Source: Streptomyces chattanoogensis (GTDB lineage Bacteria; Actinomycetota; Actinomycetes; Streptomycetales; Streptomycetaceae). From it: a DNA stretch of 64,000 nucleotides. The stretch covers positions 4,169 to 68,168 of the forward strand of contig NZ_LGKG01000155.1 in the NCBI RefSeq assembly GCF_001294335.1, written 5' to 3'. Within the stretch, counting starts at the first letter, position 1; the number at the start of each line of letters is the position of its first letter. Under the pieces are notes generated by a model. It did no database searches and was not told the DNA's origin. It was given only the letters and a program-made list of their open reading frames with translations. A program made the position numbers and the translations under genes. Positions 38,453-46,049 of the stretch are shown here, piece by piece.

Positions 38453-39130
38453 TCAAGCCGCCTCTGCAGAAGGCCCCCTCACATGCGTCCGCGAGGGGGC
38501 CGACGCGGGGACGAACTCCACCGATGCGACACGTTCTCGCGAACCGCGGTCGAGCAGGACCACCGAGGCCGCCTCCGACACCCCGTCAGGCGTGGGAATC
38601 CCAACCCTCGCATCCACCACAGCGCCGTGCCTGGACACCCCCCGCAGCAGGCGGTCAAGACCTCTGTGATGACGGGCAAAGGCACGCCGCGGGGCCCGCC
38701 GGCCTCGCGCTTCCTGGCCGGCCAGCGCCTCGGTCACTCCCACGTCGAGCACGACCAGATGCAGTTCCCGTCCCTGGCGTCCGGCGCTCCTGGCCAGCCA
38801 ACGACGCATCCACGGCCGGCCGCCGCAGTCGTGGACCAGCACCGGCCCGCCGCCCCGCGCCGCCTTGCGCAGCCACCGGAAGTGCGCCCACCGCACCCAG
38901 GGCCGGTACACCGCGTACGGCAGACAGGCGGGCATCACCGCCTCGTAGGCGACATGGAGAACCCGCGGATCGACGACCGACGCAGCCCGGGACCAACGCC
39001 GCAGCAGGGTGCTCTTGCCGCTCCCCGGCAGCCCGGAGACCACCACCACGGCACCTGCGGGATACGACAGCGTGGCCGGCACGTCACCCGACCCCCGCAG
39101 ATCCACCAGCCCACGAGGCCGCAATGCCAC
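38453..39130 (-). CDS. AAA/P-loop ATP-binding protein of unknown role
   Basis: With GTG 39130 as start the protein has 225 residues. A Walker A motif GLPGSGKST lies near residue 29 after a short PAGAVVVVS strand, and an HDCGGRPW segment follows the region where a kinase lid would be. This is a recognisable family of small ATP/GTP-binding proteins in actinomycetes with no assigned substrate. The frame stays open upstream to 39574, but the extension is low-complexity and unlike the family, so the start is uncertain. It is convergent with the P450. Confidence 0.65.
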   Translation of the reverse strand: MALRPRGLVDLRGSGDVPATLSYPAGAVVVVSGLPGSGKSTLLRRWSRAASVVDPRVLHVAYEAVMPACLPYAVYRPWVRWAHFRWLRKAARGGGPVLVHDCGGRPWMRRWLARSAGRQGRELHLVVLDVGVTEALAGQEARGRRAPRRAFARHHRGLDRLLRGVSRHGAVVDARVGIPTPDGVSEAASVVLLDRGSRERVASVEFVPASAPSRTHVRGPSAEAA

Positions 39131-39362
39131 CCCGCCGTGCGCACCGGCACACCCGTCCGCCACACCAGACCAGCCGCCCGTAACGCCCACTACCTGCCCC
39201 TTGACCACACTCGGCGCCGCGCACCCGCGCGGCCAACCGACCTTCGCACATGGCGGCAGGCTGAGTCCCCGTAGGCTACGAGTACCGCAACCACCAGGCT
39301 CTACAGCAGACCCGAACGGACCGCCGCCGGCCTCGCCCACGCACGAAAAGGGCACCGGCCAC

Positions 39363-40160
39363 TCATTCATGCGGGTGTAGGTGCATCTCCAGTCCGCTCG
39401 TCCCCGGCGCCTCCACCCCCGGCCGCAGCCGCATCTCACGGTCGTAGTCGCCACTGACGAGCGACCGGAACGGGACCGGCTCATCCGTGAAGAGTCCGTC
39501 GAGCCGTCGGCCGTACTCCCGCTCGACCGCCGCGAACCGCTCTTGCGGCAGGTCGATCGTGCTGTACACGGCAAACGGATCGAGCGGCGCCATCCCGGTG
39601 AACCAGAACACCCCGTGCTGCAAGGGGTGGAGGACCTCCGCGAGGCTTCCGTGGATACCCCGGTCGGAGAACGCCGACTCCCGGGCTCCGATCGTCGTCG
39701 ACAGCAGTGCCCGCCGCCCTCCCAGGGCTCCCTCGCTGTAGGGCGGGGGGACTGCCGGGCCGTGTGCGAACCCGTTGGTGAACACCCGGTCGATCCAGCC
39801 CTTGAGGATCGCGGGCACGGAGAACCACCACATCGGGAACTGCAGAATCACCGCGTCCGACCAGCGCACCTTCTCCTGCTCGGCCGCGATGTCGGGCGAC
39901 AGCCTGCCCTCCAGTGTGGCCCGCTCATGGGCGGCCAGCACATCAAGGCGCTGGTCCGCGGCGTGGTCGGGGAAGTCGTCGGCGTCCACCGGCGCCTTCC
40001 ACTTCATCGCGTGGAGGTCGGACACCTTCACCTCGTGCCCTGCCGCACGCAAGTGCCCAACCGCGAAGTCGGCCAGAGCAGCGTTGAGGGAACGGGGCTC
40101 CGGGTGGGCGCTGACGACAAGGATCTTCTTCTGCCGCTGCTGCGGCGTGGCATCGGTCAT
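39363..40160 (-). CDS. NAD(P)H dehydrogenase (quinone) / flavodoxin-fold reductase
   Basis: This 265-residue protein belongs to the NQO1/MdaB-like flavodoxin-fold family. An SAHPEPRSLN phosphate-binding loop follows the N-terminus, QFPMWWFSVPAILKGWIDRV is the typical FMN-site strand and helix, and a GARESAF segment lies in the second half. It likely reduces quinones by two electrons using NAD(P)H. It is divergent from an XRE-type regulator with a 98-bp gap, so that regulator probably controls it. There is no link to polyketide assembly. Confidence 0.9.
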   Translation of the reverse strand: MTDATPQQRQKKILVVSAHPEPRSLNAALADFAVGHLRAAGHEVKVSDLHAMKWKAPVDADDFPDHAADQRLDVLAAHERATLEGRLSPDIAAEQEKVRWSDAVILQFPMWWFSVPAILKGWIDRVFTNGFAHGPAVPPPYSEGALGGRRALLSTTIGARESAFSDRGIHGSLAEVLHPLQHGVFWFTGMAPLDPFAVYSTIDLPQERFAAVEREYGRRLDGLFTDEPVPFRSLVSGDYDREMRLRPGVEAPGTSGLEMHLHPHE

Positions 40161-40258
40161 GCCGCCACGTTCCCGCAGGCCGGGAGGGGTAGCCAGCACC
40201 CTGTGCGACCGGCGGACCCGCATTCCTGGTACTCCGGGGGCCACCCATACTTGAGCGC

Positions 40259-40312
40259 ATGGACGGCACGGACGGCATGGATGGCACGGACGGCATGGAT
40301 GGCACGGACGGC
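40259..40312. repeat. 18-bp tandem repeat forming the start of the XRE regulator
   Basis: Three units of the form ATGGAYGGCACGGACGGC follow each other and run into a fourth ATG. Every unit supplies an in-frame ATG preceded by GGACGGC, a weak ribosome-binding-like sequence. Copy-number changes would add or remove starts without a frameshift. Confidence 0.9.
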
Positions 40313-41200
40313 ATGGACCAAGCCAGGCACACGGACGGCACAACCCACCGGATCGACGGGATCGGCGACACCCGGCGGGCACTCGGCGGCTTTCTGCGGG
40401 CCCGCCGGGGGCGCGTCGCGCCCGAGCGCGTCGGGCTCGCCGGCGGCGGCCGTCGGCGAGTGCGGGGGCTGCGCCGCGAGGAGCTGGCCCAGCTCGCGGG
40501 GATCAGCGTGGACTACTACGTACGCCTCGAACAGGGCCGGGCAACCCAGCCGTCCCACGAGGTGCTCGACGCGCTTGCCAGGGCGCTGGGGCTGGACGCG
40601 GCGGAGCGCAGGCACCTTGCGACCCTGGCCGGCGCCCAGCGCGACCACGCTCCCGAGGCGCGGGTCAGCCCCCTGCTCCAGCGGGTGCTGGACGCCATGG
40701 CCGACTTCCCGGTCTTCGCCACCAACCACCGCCTTGACGTGGTGGCCTGGAACAGCCTGGGCGCCGAAGTGATCGGCGGCCTGGCCGACCCGGTCCGCCG
40801 CGACCGGAACAACGCCAGATACCTCTTCCTCGACCCCGCCTCCCGGCTTGTCCACCCCGAGTGGGAGGACAGGGCGGCCGAGGCCGTGGGCCAACTGCGG
40901 GTCTCCGCAGGGCGTTACCCCGACGACGTGGAACTGGCCGCGCTCATCACCGAACTGTCCGAGCACAGCGCCGAGTTTCGGAACATCTGGGCCACCGGCG
41001 AGGTCGTCATGTGCGCGGCGGGTCGCAAGCGGCTGCGGCACCCGGAGGCCGGACTGCTCACCCTGGACTTCGAGACGCTCCACGTTCCGGCCGCGCCCGG
41101 CGAAACGGGCCTGGTAGTGCACGTGTTCAGCGCCGAGCCGGGCAGCCGGGACGCCGCCGCCCTCACCGGACTCGCCCGTCTCGCCGGGGACACGCGCTAG
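40259..41200 (+). CDS. XRE-family regulator with MmyB-like ligand domain
   Basis: The protein has up to 313 residues. A helix-turn-helix with the RRVRGLRREELAQLAGIS signature (about 60-85) precedes the VDYYVRLEQGR segment typical of this family, and the C-terminal half matches the MmyB-like ligand-binding domain (NARYLFLDP). These proteins often repress a divergent oxidoreductase, as here. The N-terminus is made of three copies of an 18-bp repeat giving four in-frame ATGs (40259, 40277, 40295, 40313), so the true start is ambiguous. The stop overlaps the stop of the convergent ArsR gene within CTAG. Confidence 0.9.
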   Translation: MDGTDGMDGTDGMDGTDGMDQARHTDGTTHRIDGIGDTRRALGGFLRARRGRVAPERVGLAGGGRRRVRGLRREELAQLAGISVDYYVRLEQGRATQPSHEVLDALARALGLDAAERRHLATLAGAQRDHAPEARVSPLLQRVLDAMADFPVFATNHRLDVVAWNSLGAEVIGGLADPVRRDRNNARYLFLDPASRLVHPEWEDRAAEAVGQLRVSAGRYPDDVELAALITELSEHSAEFRNIWATGEVVMCAAGRKRLRHPEAGLLTLDFETLHVPAAPGETGLVVHVFSAEPGSRDAAALTGLARLAGDTR

Positions 41201-41529
41201 TCACACCGGTCCGGACGCAGCACCAGTTCGAGCAGCCCCGGGAAGCGGGCGTCGAACTCCGCCCGACGGAGCCGGTTGACGCGCTTGGGGCCCTGGTCGC
41301 GCTGCTCGACGAGGCCCGCTCCGCGCAGCACGGCGAAGTGATGGCTGAGGGCCGCCTTCCCGACGGGCACATCGAAGCTGCCGCAGGCCCGCGACCACTC
41401 GGGGGAGCTCGCCAACTCCCGGACGAGAGTGAGTCGTACGGGATCGGCGAGGGCCGCGAGCGCGGTGAGGACGGGGACGGCGTCGGGGTGGGTGTGCTCG
41501 GGGGCGGTCCGATGACTGGCGGCGGTCAC
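41197..41529 (-). CDS. ArsR-family winged-helix repressor
   Basis: GTG 41529 is preceded by AAGGAGG with 6-nt spacing, which fixes the start ahead of longer upstream options. The 110-residue protein has the ArsR core: ALADPVRLTLVREL, then a recognition helix in KAALSHHFAVLRGAGLV and a wing ending in RVNRLRR. No metal-binding ELCVC motif is visible, so it is more likely a redox or small-molecule sensor. It is divergent from a quinone oxidoreductase with an inverted-repeat operator between them. Confidence 0.92.
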   Translation of the reverse strand: MTAASHRTAPEHTHPDAVPVLTALAALADPVRLTLVRELASSPEWSRACGSFDVPVGKAALSHHFAVLRGAGLVEQRDQGPKRVNRLRRAEFDARFPGLLELVLRPDRCD

Positions 41530-41560
41530 GTTGTCCTCCTTCGTGGATTCGCGCTTGCCG

Positions 41561-41645
41561 AGTGTTCGATGAAAACCATACACTCCCGAGTGTTCGCTTT
41601 TCATTGAACACTTCTCCTTGAACACTTCTCGTTGACCACTCCTCG
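41561..41645. promoter_or_regulatory. Operator array between the ArsR repressor and quinone oxidoreductase
   Basis: AGTGTTC occurs at 41561 and 41589, and its complement GAACACT at 41606 and 41620, giving a perfect 7-bp inverted repeat with a 10-bp spacer at 41589-41612. Three tandem 14-bp units related to TTGAACACTTCTCC fill 41604-41645. The region is AT-rich for this genome and lies between divergent starts. It is the obvious site for autoregulation and control of the reductase by the ArsR protein. Confidence 0.75.
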
Positions 41646-41682
41646 TCGGACAGTCGAGGAACAGTCGAGCTGGAGGCATGGC

Positions 41683-42657
41683 ATGCGCGCGATCGAGCTT
41701 GCGGAGTACGGCGGCCCCGAGGTCCTGAAGGTGGTGCAGGCGGACGTCCCCGAACCCGGCCCGGGGCAGGTGAGCATCGACGTCGCATACGCAGGGGTGA
41801 ACTTCGCGGACCTGAAGGCGCGCGCCGAGGGCTACCGGGTGCCGGCGCTCCCCTTCCGGCCCGGCCTGGAGGTCTCCGGGCGGGTGCGGGCGGTCGGCGC
41901 GGGCGTGACCGGGCTGTCCGTCGGCCAGGAGGTGACCGCCCTGACGGACGGCGGCGCCTACGCCGAGGTGGCCGTGGCGGAGGCGGCGACCGTCTTCCCG
42001 CTGCCGCAGGGCGTCGACCTGCGTACGGCCGCGACCCTCCCGACGGTGCTGCCCACGGCGTACGCACTGCTGCATGCGGTGGGCCGGCTGCAGCCCGGCG
42101 AAACCGTCCTGGTCCAGGGCGCAGCCGGCGGAATCGGCACGGCCGTGGGCCAGTTGGCGAAGGCGGCGGGTGCGGGAGCGGTGTACGGCGTGGTGTCGTC
42201 GGCCGCCAAGGCCGAGTACGCCCGCGCGTACGGCTACGACGAGGTGTTCGTCGGCGACTTCCAGAAGGCCGTCCGGACCGCGACCGGCGAGCGCGGGGTC
42301 GACCTGGCCCTGGACCCGGTCGGCGGTGAGACGCTGCGGGCCTCGCTGACCTCCCTTGCAGCCTTCGGCCGCCTGGTCTCCTTCGGCAACGCGAGCTCGG
42401 CCGAGCCATGGAGCGTCGGGCAGCCGGACCTGTACCCCACGGGGGTCTCAGTCGGCGGCTTCTCCATCCTCATGCTGGCCAGGACCGCCCCCGCCGCCCT
42501 GCGGGTACTGGCCGAGCGGGCGTTCGCGGAGGTCGCCGACGGGACGGTCGCCCTGCCGGTCACCGCCGAGTTCGCACTGTCGGAGGCGGCGGAGGCGCAT
42601 CGGCTGATGGGATCGCGGACGAGTACCGGGAAGCTGCTGCTCAAGGTCGCCGACTAG
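41683..42657 (+). CDS. NADPH:quinone oxidoreductase, zinc-independent medium-chain family
   Basis: ATG 41683 follows TGGAGG by 6 nt and gives 324 residues. It shows the quinone oxidoreductase signature: an N-terminal GroES-like domain with AGVNFADLKAR, and a Rossmann domain with the NADPH loop VQGAAGGIGTAVGQLAK near residue 150. No zinc-binding Cys cluster is present. It probably performs NADPH-dependent reduction of quinones or enones. An ArsR operator lies upstream and a stem-loop terminator follows. Confidence 0.92.
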   Translation: MRAIELAEYGGPEVLKVVQADVPEPGPGQVSIDVAYAGVNFADLKARAEGYRVPALPFRPGLEVSGRVRAVGAGVTGLSVGQEVTALTDGGAYAEVAVAEAATVFPLPQGVDLRTAATLPTVLPTAYALLHAVGRLQPGETVLVQGAAGGIGTAVGQLAKAAGAGAVYGVVSSAAKAEYARAYGYDEVFVGDFQKAVRTATGERGVDLALDPVGGETLRASLTSLAAFGRLVSFGNASSAEPWSVGQPDLYPTGVSVGGFSILMLARTAPAALRVLAERAFAEVADGTVALPVTAEFALSEAAEAHRLMGSRTSTGKLLLKVAD

Positions 42658-42680
42658 CCTTCCCGGTCTCCAAAAACAAA

Positions 42681-42709
42681 GGCAAGGAGGTATGCACCCA
42701 CTCCTTGCC
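42681..42709. terminator. Stem-loop after the quinone oxidoreductase gene
   Basis: GGCAAGGAG (42681-42689) pairs perfectly with CTCCTTGCC (42701-42709) across an 11-nt loop. A-rich sequence precedes it and CTCTCAACTT follows. It lies 24 nt after the stop codon, which fits a terminator. Confidence 0.6.
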
Positions 42710-42730
42710 ACTCTCAACTTATAGCGCATG

Positions 42731-42753
42731 GGGGGCCTTGCGGCAAGGCCCCC
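42731..42753. promoter_or_regulatory. Rifamycin-associated element-like palindrome
   Basis: Ten-base arms (GGGGGCCTTG and its exact complement) flank a CGG centre. The inner 11 bases CTTGCGGCAAG match the core I recall for the rifamycin-associated element that precedes rifamycin-inactivation and helR genes in actinomycetes. A possible -10 (TTATAG) lies at 42719-42724, so the palindrome would fall at the transcript start. What follows, a glycosyltransferase remnant and a HelR-like helicase, is the gene content expected downstream of such an element. Confidence 0.75.
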
Positions 42754-42809
42754 GTCGTGCCGCAGAATCTCCGGCCGAAGCCGGAAATCGAGGAAACGGG
42801 GGCAGCGAA

Positions 42810-43025
42810 GTGCGTGTGGTGTTGTCGACGTACGGGTCGCGCGGGGACGTCGAACCGCCGGCAGGTCTCGCGGTGCGGTTGCGGGGACTCGGCGCGGAGG
42901 TGGAATCCGAGACCCGCGCACGGGCGACCACCGTGGCCGGAACGAACCGCGCCGGCGGAGCAACGGCGTCGGCGAAGCTGCTGCTCGACGCGATCGGCCA
43001 AGAGAGGCCGCCGATGCCCGCGTGA
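42810..43025 (+). pseudogene. Glycosyltransferase remnant with large internal in-frame deletion
   Basis: The 71-codon frame joins the typical N-terminus of an antibiotic-type GT1 glycosyltransferase (VLSTYGSRGDVEPP then GLAVRLRGLGAEV) directly to a typical C-terminal helix (SAKLLLDAIGQERPP). Intact family members have about 400 residues, so roughly 330 codons are missing, including the sugar-nucleotide site. Its position between a rifamycin-associated element-like palindrome and a helR-like gene suggests it was a rifamycin glycosyltransferase. The product cannot be active. Confidence 0.75.
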
Positions 43026-43129
43026 GCCACGCGGGATCGCCGAGCCGGAGCCCAGACCCCAGACCCCAGACCCCAGACGCCTCCCTGCGCGCGCCATGGT
43101 CGCCAGCGAGCGACCTCAGATCGGAGCCG

Positions 43130-45364
43130 ATGCCCATGCCCATGCCCGTGGACCCGCTGACCACCAGCGTGTTCGACCTTCCTGACCGCCTCTCCCCCAA
43201 GGCCGACCCGACGCTGATCGCCGGCGACGAAGAGCACTTCGCGGCCCTCGCGGAGAGCCTTGAGCAGGCGATAGCCGAACTGTCCGACCGCCTCGACACC
43301 GAGCGCAGGGCGCCCGGCGGCATGGGCCGGCAGGCGATGGACCGGGACGCGGAGATCCACCGGCTGACCGCTCGCCTGCGGGCGCTGCGTCGCTTCGGAC
43401 TGGACCTGTGCCTCGGGCACATGGTCAGCGCGGACCGCCCCGAGCCGGTGTACATCGGACGACTTGGCCTCACCGACAGCGCGGGGCGTCGGCTGCTGCT
43501 CGACTGGCGCTCCCCCGCGGCCGAGCCGTTCTTCGGAGCCACCCACGCCAACCCGATGGGTCTGGCAAGCCGCCGCCGGTACCGCTGGACCCGCGGCCGG
43601 ATCAGCGACTACTGGGACGAGGTGTTCGCCTCGGACGGTCTTGTCGGAGACGAGCTGATCGGGCGCTGCGCCGGGCACGCCGCGCTCGACGACCAGTCCG
43701 CCTTCCTCGCCAGCCTGGGCAGCAACAGGTCGGCGCGGATGCGCGATGTGCTCGGCACCATCCAGGCCGACCAGGACGCCATCATCCGCGCGGGGTCCCG
43801 GGGCGCCCTCGTCGTCGACGGCGGTCCGGGTACGGGGAAGACCGTCGTCGCGCTGCACCGCTCCGCCTACCTCCTCTACTCCGACCCTCGCCTCGGTCAC
43901 CGTCGGGGCGGTGTGCTGTTCGTCGGTCCGCACCGGCCGTACCTGGCATACGTCTCGGACGTCCTCCCCAGTCTCGGAGAGGAGGGCGTGCAGACCTGCA
44001 CTCTGCGGGACCTCGTCGCCGAGGGAGCCGGCGCAGCGGTCGAGGCCGACCCGGACGTGGCCCGCCTCAAGTCCACCGCGAACATGGTGAAGGCGGTCGA
44101 GACGGCCGTCAGGTTCTACGAGGAGCCGCCCGCCGAGGGGATGACGGTCTCGACCGACTGGTCCGACATCTGGCTGAGCGCCGACGACTGGGCCGAGGCG
44201 TTCGAAGCCGTGGAACCAGGCACTCCGCACAACGAGGCGCGCGAGCAGATCTGGGAGGAGCTGGTCGCGATCCTGAGGGACCGGCACGGCGACGACAACG
44301 TCTCGCCGGACCAGTTCGGCAGGTCGCTGCTGCACGACGAAGAGCTGGTCACGACGCTCCATCGCGCGTGGCCGCTGCTCGAAGCGGCCGACCTCGTCGG
44401 AGACCTGTGGTCGGTACCCGCCTATCTGCGGATGTGTGCTCCCTGGCTCAGCCCCGACGAGGTGCGCACGCTCCAGCGCAAGGAGGCCCCCCAGGCCTGG
44501 ACAGTGTCCGACCTGCCGCTCCTGGACGCGGCACGGCAGCGGCTCGGCGACCCGGAGGCGGCCCGGCGGAAGCGTCGGCATGAGGCCGTCCTCGCCGCCC
44601 AGCGCGAGCGCATGGCGCAGGTCGTCGACAACCTGATCGACGCCGCGGCCGACTCCGGCGCCGACGGCGACAACGGCGAGGGCCTGGTGAGGATGCTGCG
44701 CGGCCAGGACGCCCAGGTCAGCCTGGTCGACGAGTCCGAACTGCCCACCGCCGAACCGGACCTGCTCGCCGGCCCGTTCGCGCACATCGTCGTGGACGAG
44801 GCGCAGGAACTGACCGACGCGGAGTGGCAGATGCTGCTGCTCCGCTGCCCGTCCCGGAGCTTCACCATCGTCGGGGACCGTGCCCAGGCCCGGCACGGGT
44901 TCACGGAGTCGTGGCAGGAACGGCTCGAGCGGATCGGACTCGACCGGATCAACCTGGCCTCTCTGAGCATCAACTACCGGACGCCGGAAGAGGTCATGGC
45001 GGAAGCCGAGCCGGTCATCCGGGCCGCGCTCCCGGACGCCAACGTGCCGACCTCCATCCGCAGCAGCGGCATCCCCGTGGTCCACGGATCCGCTGCGGAC
45101 CTGCCCTCGGTCCTCGACGACTGGCTCGCCGCACACGCCGACGGGATCGCCTGCGTCATCGGCGCCGGTGACATCGGAGGTGGCCCATTCCGTACGACGT
45201 CCCGCGTCCGCTCCCTGACCCCGGAGCTGTCGAAGGGCCTCGAGTTCGACCTGGTCGTCCTCGTCGACCCGGAGGATTTCGGCGAGGGCATCGAAGGAGC
45301 GGTCGACCGCTATGTCGCAATGACCCGAGCGACCCGGCAACTCGTCATCCTCACGAGCTCGTGA
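43130..45364 (+). CDS. helR: HelD-family helicase-like protein, HelR type (RNA polymerase protection)
   Basis: The 744-residue protein has a UvrD/Rep-like fold with an N-terminal coiled coil (about 20-95), Walker A GGPGTGKTV near 230, Walker B IVVDEAQEL near 545, a GDRAQ motif and a C-terminal YVAMTRATRQL motif. Length and the DWRSPAAEPFF segment place it in the HelD family, RNA polymerase-bound ATPases that remove stalled or drug-bound polymerase. A rifamycin-associated element-like palindrome upstream favours the HelR branch, which displaces rifamycins. Three nearby in-frame ATGs exist (43130, 43136, 43142); GGAG at 43123 suits the second best. HelD versus HelR is decided here mainly by context. 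Confidence 0.8.
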   Translation: MPMPMPVDPLTTSVFDLPDRLSPKADPTLIAGDEEHFAALAESLEQAIAELSDRLDTERRAPGGMGRQAMDRDAEIHRLTARLRALRRFGLDLCLGHMVSADRPEPVYIGRLGLTDSAGRRLLLDWRSPAAEPFFGATHANPMGLASRRRYRWTRGRISDYWDEVFASDGLVGDELIGRCAGHAALDDQSAFLASLGSNRSARMRDVLGTIQADQDAIIRAGSRGALVVDGGPGTGKTVVALHRSAYLLYSDPRLGHRRGGVLFVGPHRPYLAYVSDVLPSLGEEGVQTCTLRDLVAEGAGAAVEADPDVARLKSTANMVKAVETAVRFYEEPPAEGMTVSTDWSDIWLSADDWAEAFEAVEPGTPHNEAREQIWEELVAILRDRHGDDNVSPDQFGRSLLHDEELVTTLHRAWPLLEAADLVGDLWSVPAYLRMCAPWLSPDEVRTLQRKEAPQAWTVSDLPLLDAARQRLGDPEAARRKRRHEAVLAAQRERMAQVVDNLIDAAADSGADGDNGEGLVRMLRGQDAQVSLVDESELPTAEPDLLAGPFAHIVVDEAQELTDAEWQMLLLRCPSRSFTIVGDRAQARHGFTESWQERLERIGLDRINLASLSINYRTPEEVMAEAEPVIRAALPDANVPTSIRSSGIPVVHGSAADLPSVLDDWLAAHADGIACVIGAGDIGGGPFRTTSRVRSLTPELSKGLEFDLVVLVDPEDFGEGIEGAVDRYVAMTRATRQLVILTSS

Positions 45365-45808
45365 CGCATCGGTCGCGATGGCGAGAAGCACCCCCCCGCC
45401 CGCACCATCTGGGTCCGCACCGTCGATCCCGACGACATCGACGACAGCGTCTCGGCCTGCCCGCACCTGTTCCAGGCCTGCGTCCCCAAAATCGCGGACA
45501 TCAGACTGGCCGCCGTCGGCGATCAGCTCTTCGCCACCCGTATCGACATCGACGGCGACCACCTCGACTGGCGCCAGGACTACGACTCCCTCGCCTACTC
45601 CCCTGCCGACACACCCCTTGCCGTCCGTACCGCGGTACACGCCTACCTCGAGGCATTCGGGCTCCTCTTCGGAGCATTCGACTTCGCCCTGCGGGCCGAC
45701 GGCCGCTGGATCTGGCTGGAGACCAACCCCAACGGCCAGTGGGCGTTCGTCGACGCACCCACCCGCCGAGCGATCGCCACCGCCCTCGCCGACCGCCTCC
45801 AGGGGTGA
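45365..45808 (+). pseudogene. C-terminal remnant of an ATP-grasp peptide-modifying enzyme
   Basis: A frame with no usable start runs from just after the helicase stop to TGA 45806. It reads like the last ~140 residues of MvdD/TgmB-type ATP-grasp enzymes: HLFQACVPK, DIRLAAVGDQLFATRID, FGLLFGAFDFALRADGRW and the metal-binding WLETNPNGQW. The ATP-binding N-terminal two thirds are missing. No precursor peptide gene lies nearby. It is a deletion remnant abutting the helicase gene. Confidence 0.75.
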
Positions 45809-45937
45809 GCCGGGCCGCTGGGGACGGGGCCAACGCGTCACAGCAATCCCACAAGATTGCCTTCTACCGTCGGGGCGCGGCTACCCTCACCTGGGCTGCC
45901 GTCATGGAGCGGACCGCGAACCCGAACGGCACCGAAG

Positions 45938-46021
45938 GTGAACTGCACCCGATGCGGCGGCTTTGTGATCCAAGGGCCCGACGGCCGGTGGTCCTGCAAC
46001 AACTGCGGGGCGAGCGGATGA
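45938..46021 (+). CDS. Possible 27-residue zinc-ribbon microprotein
   Basis: A GTG-initiated frame begins VNCTRCGGF and ends with CNNCGASG and TGA. Two CxxC pairs about 16 residues apart, with a DGRW turn between, are the layout of a minimal zinc ribbon. There is no convincing ribosome binding site and homology is not known. It lies between the ATP-grasp remnant and the two-component genes. Confidence 0.35.
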   Translation: MNCTRCGGFVIQGPDGRWSCNNCGASG

Positions 46022-46049
46022 GCCCGATGAGACCAGAGCGGAGTCCTGC

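Noticed and set aside
41554..41560. A further CTTGCCG heptamer near the ArsR operator
   Set aside because: It is a single copy without phased partners, so not evidence of SARP control.
42681..42709. Treating the first stem-loop after the quinone oxidoreductase as part of the rifamycin element
   Set aside because: Its arms differ from the element core and it sits right after a stop codon; a terminator explains it.
43053..43079. AGACCCC heptanucleotide repeats as a CRISPR-like or regulatory array
   Set aside because: They are short contiguous microsatellite units without spacers, in the gap before the helicase.
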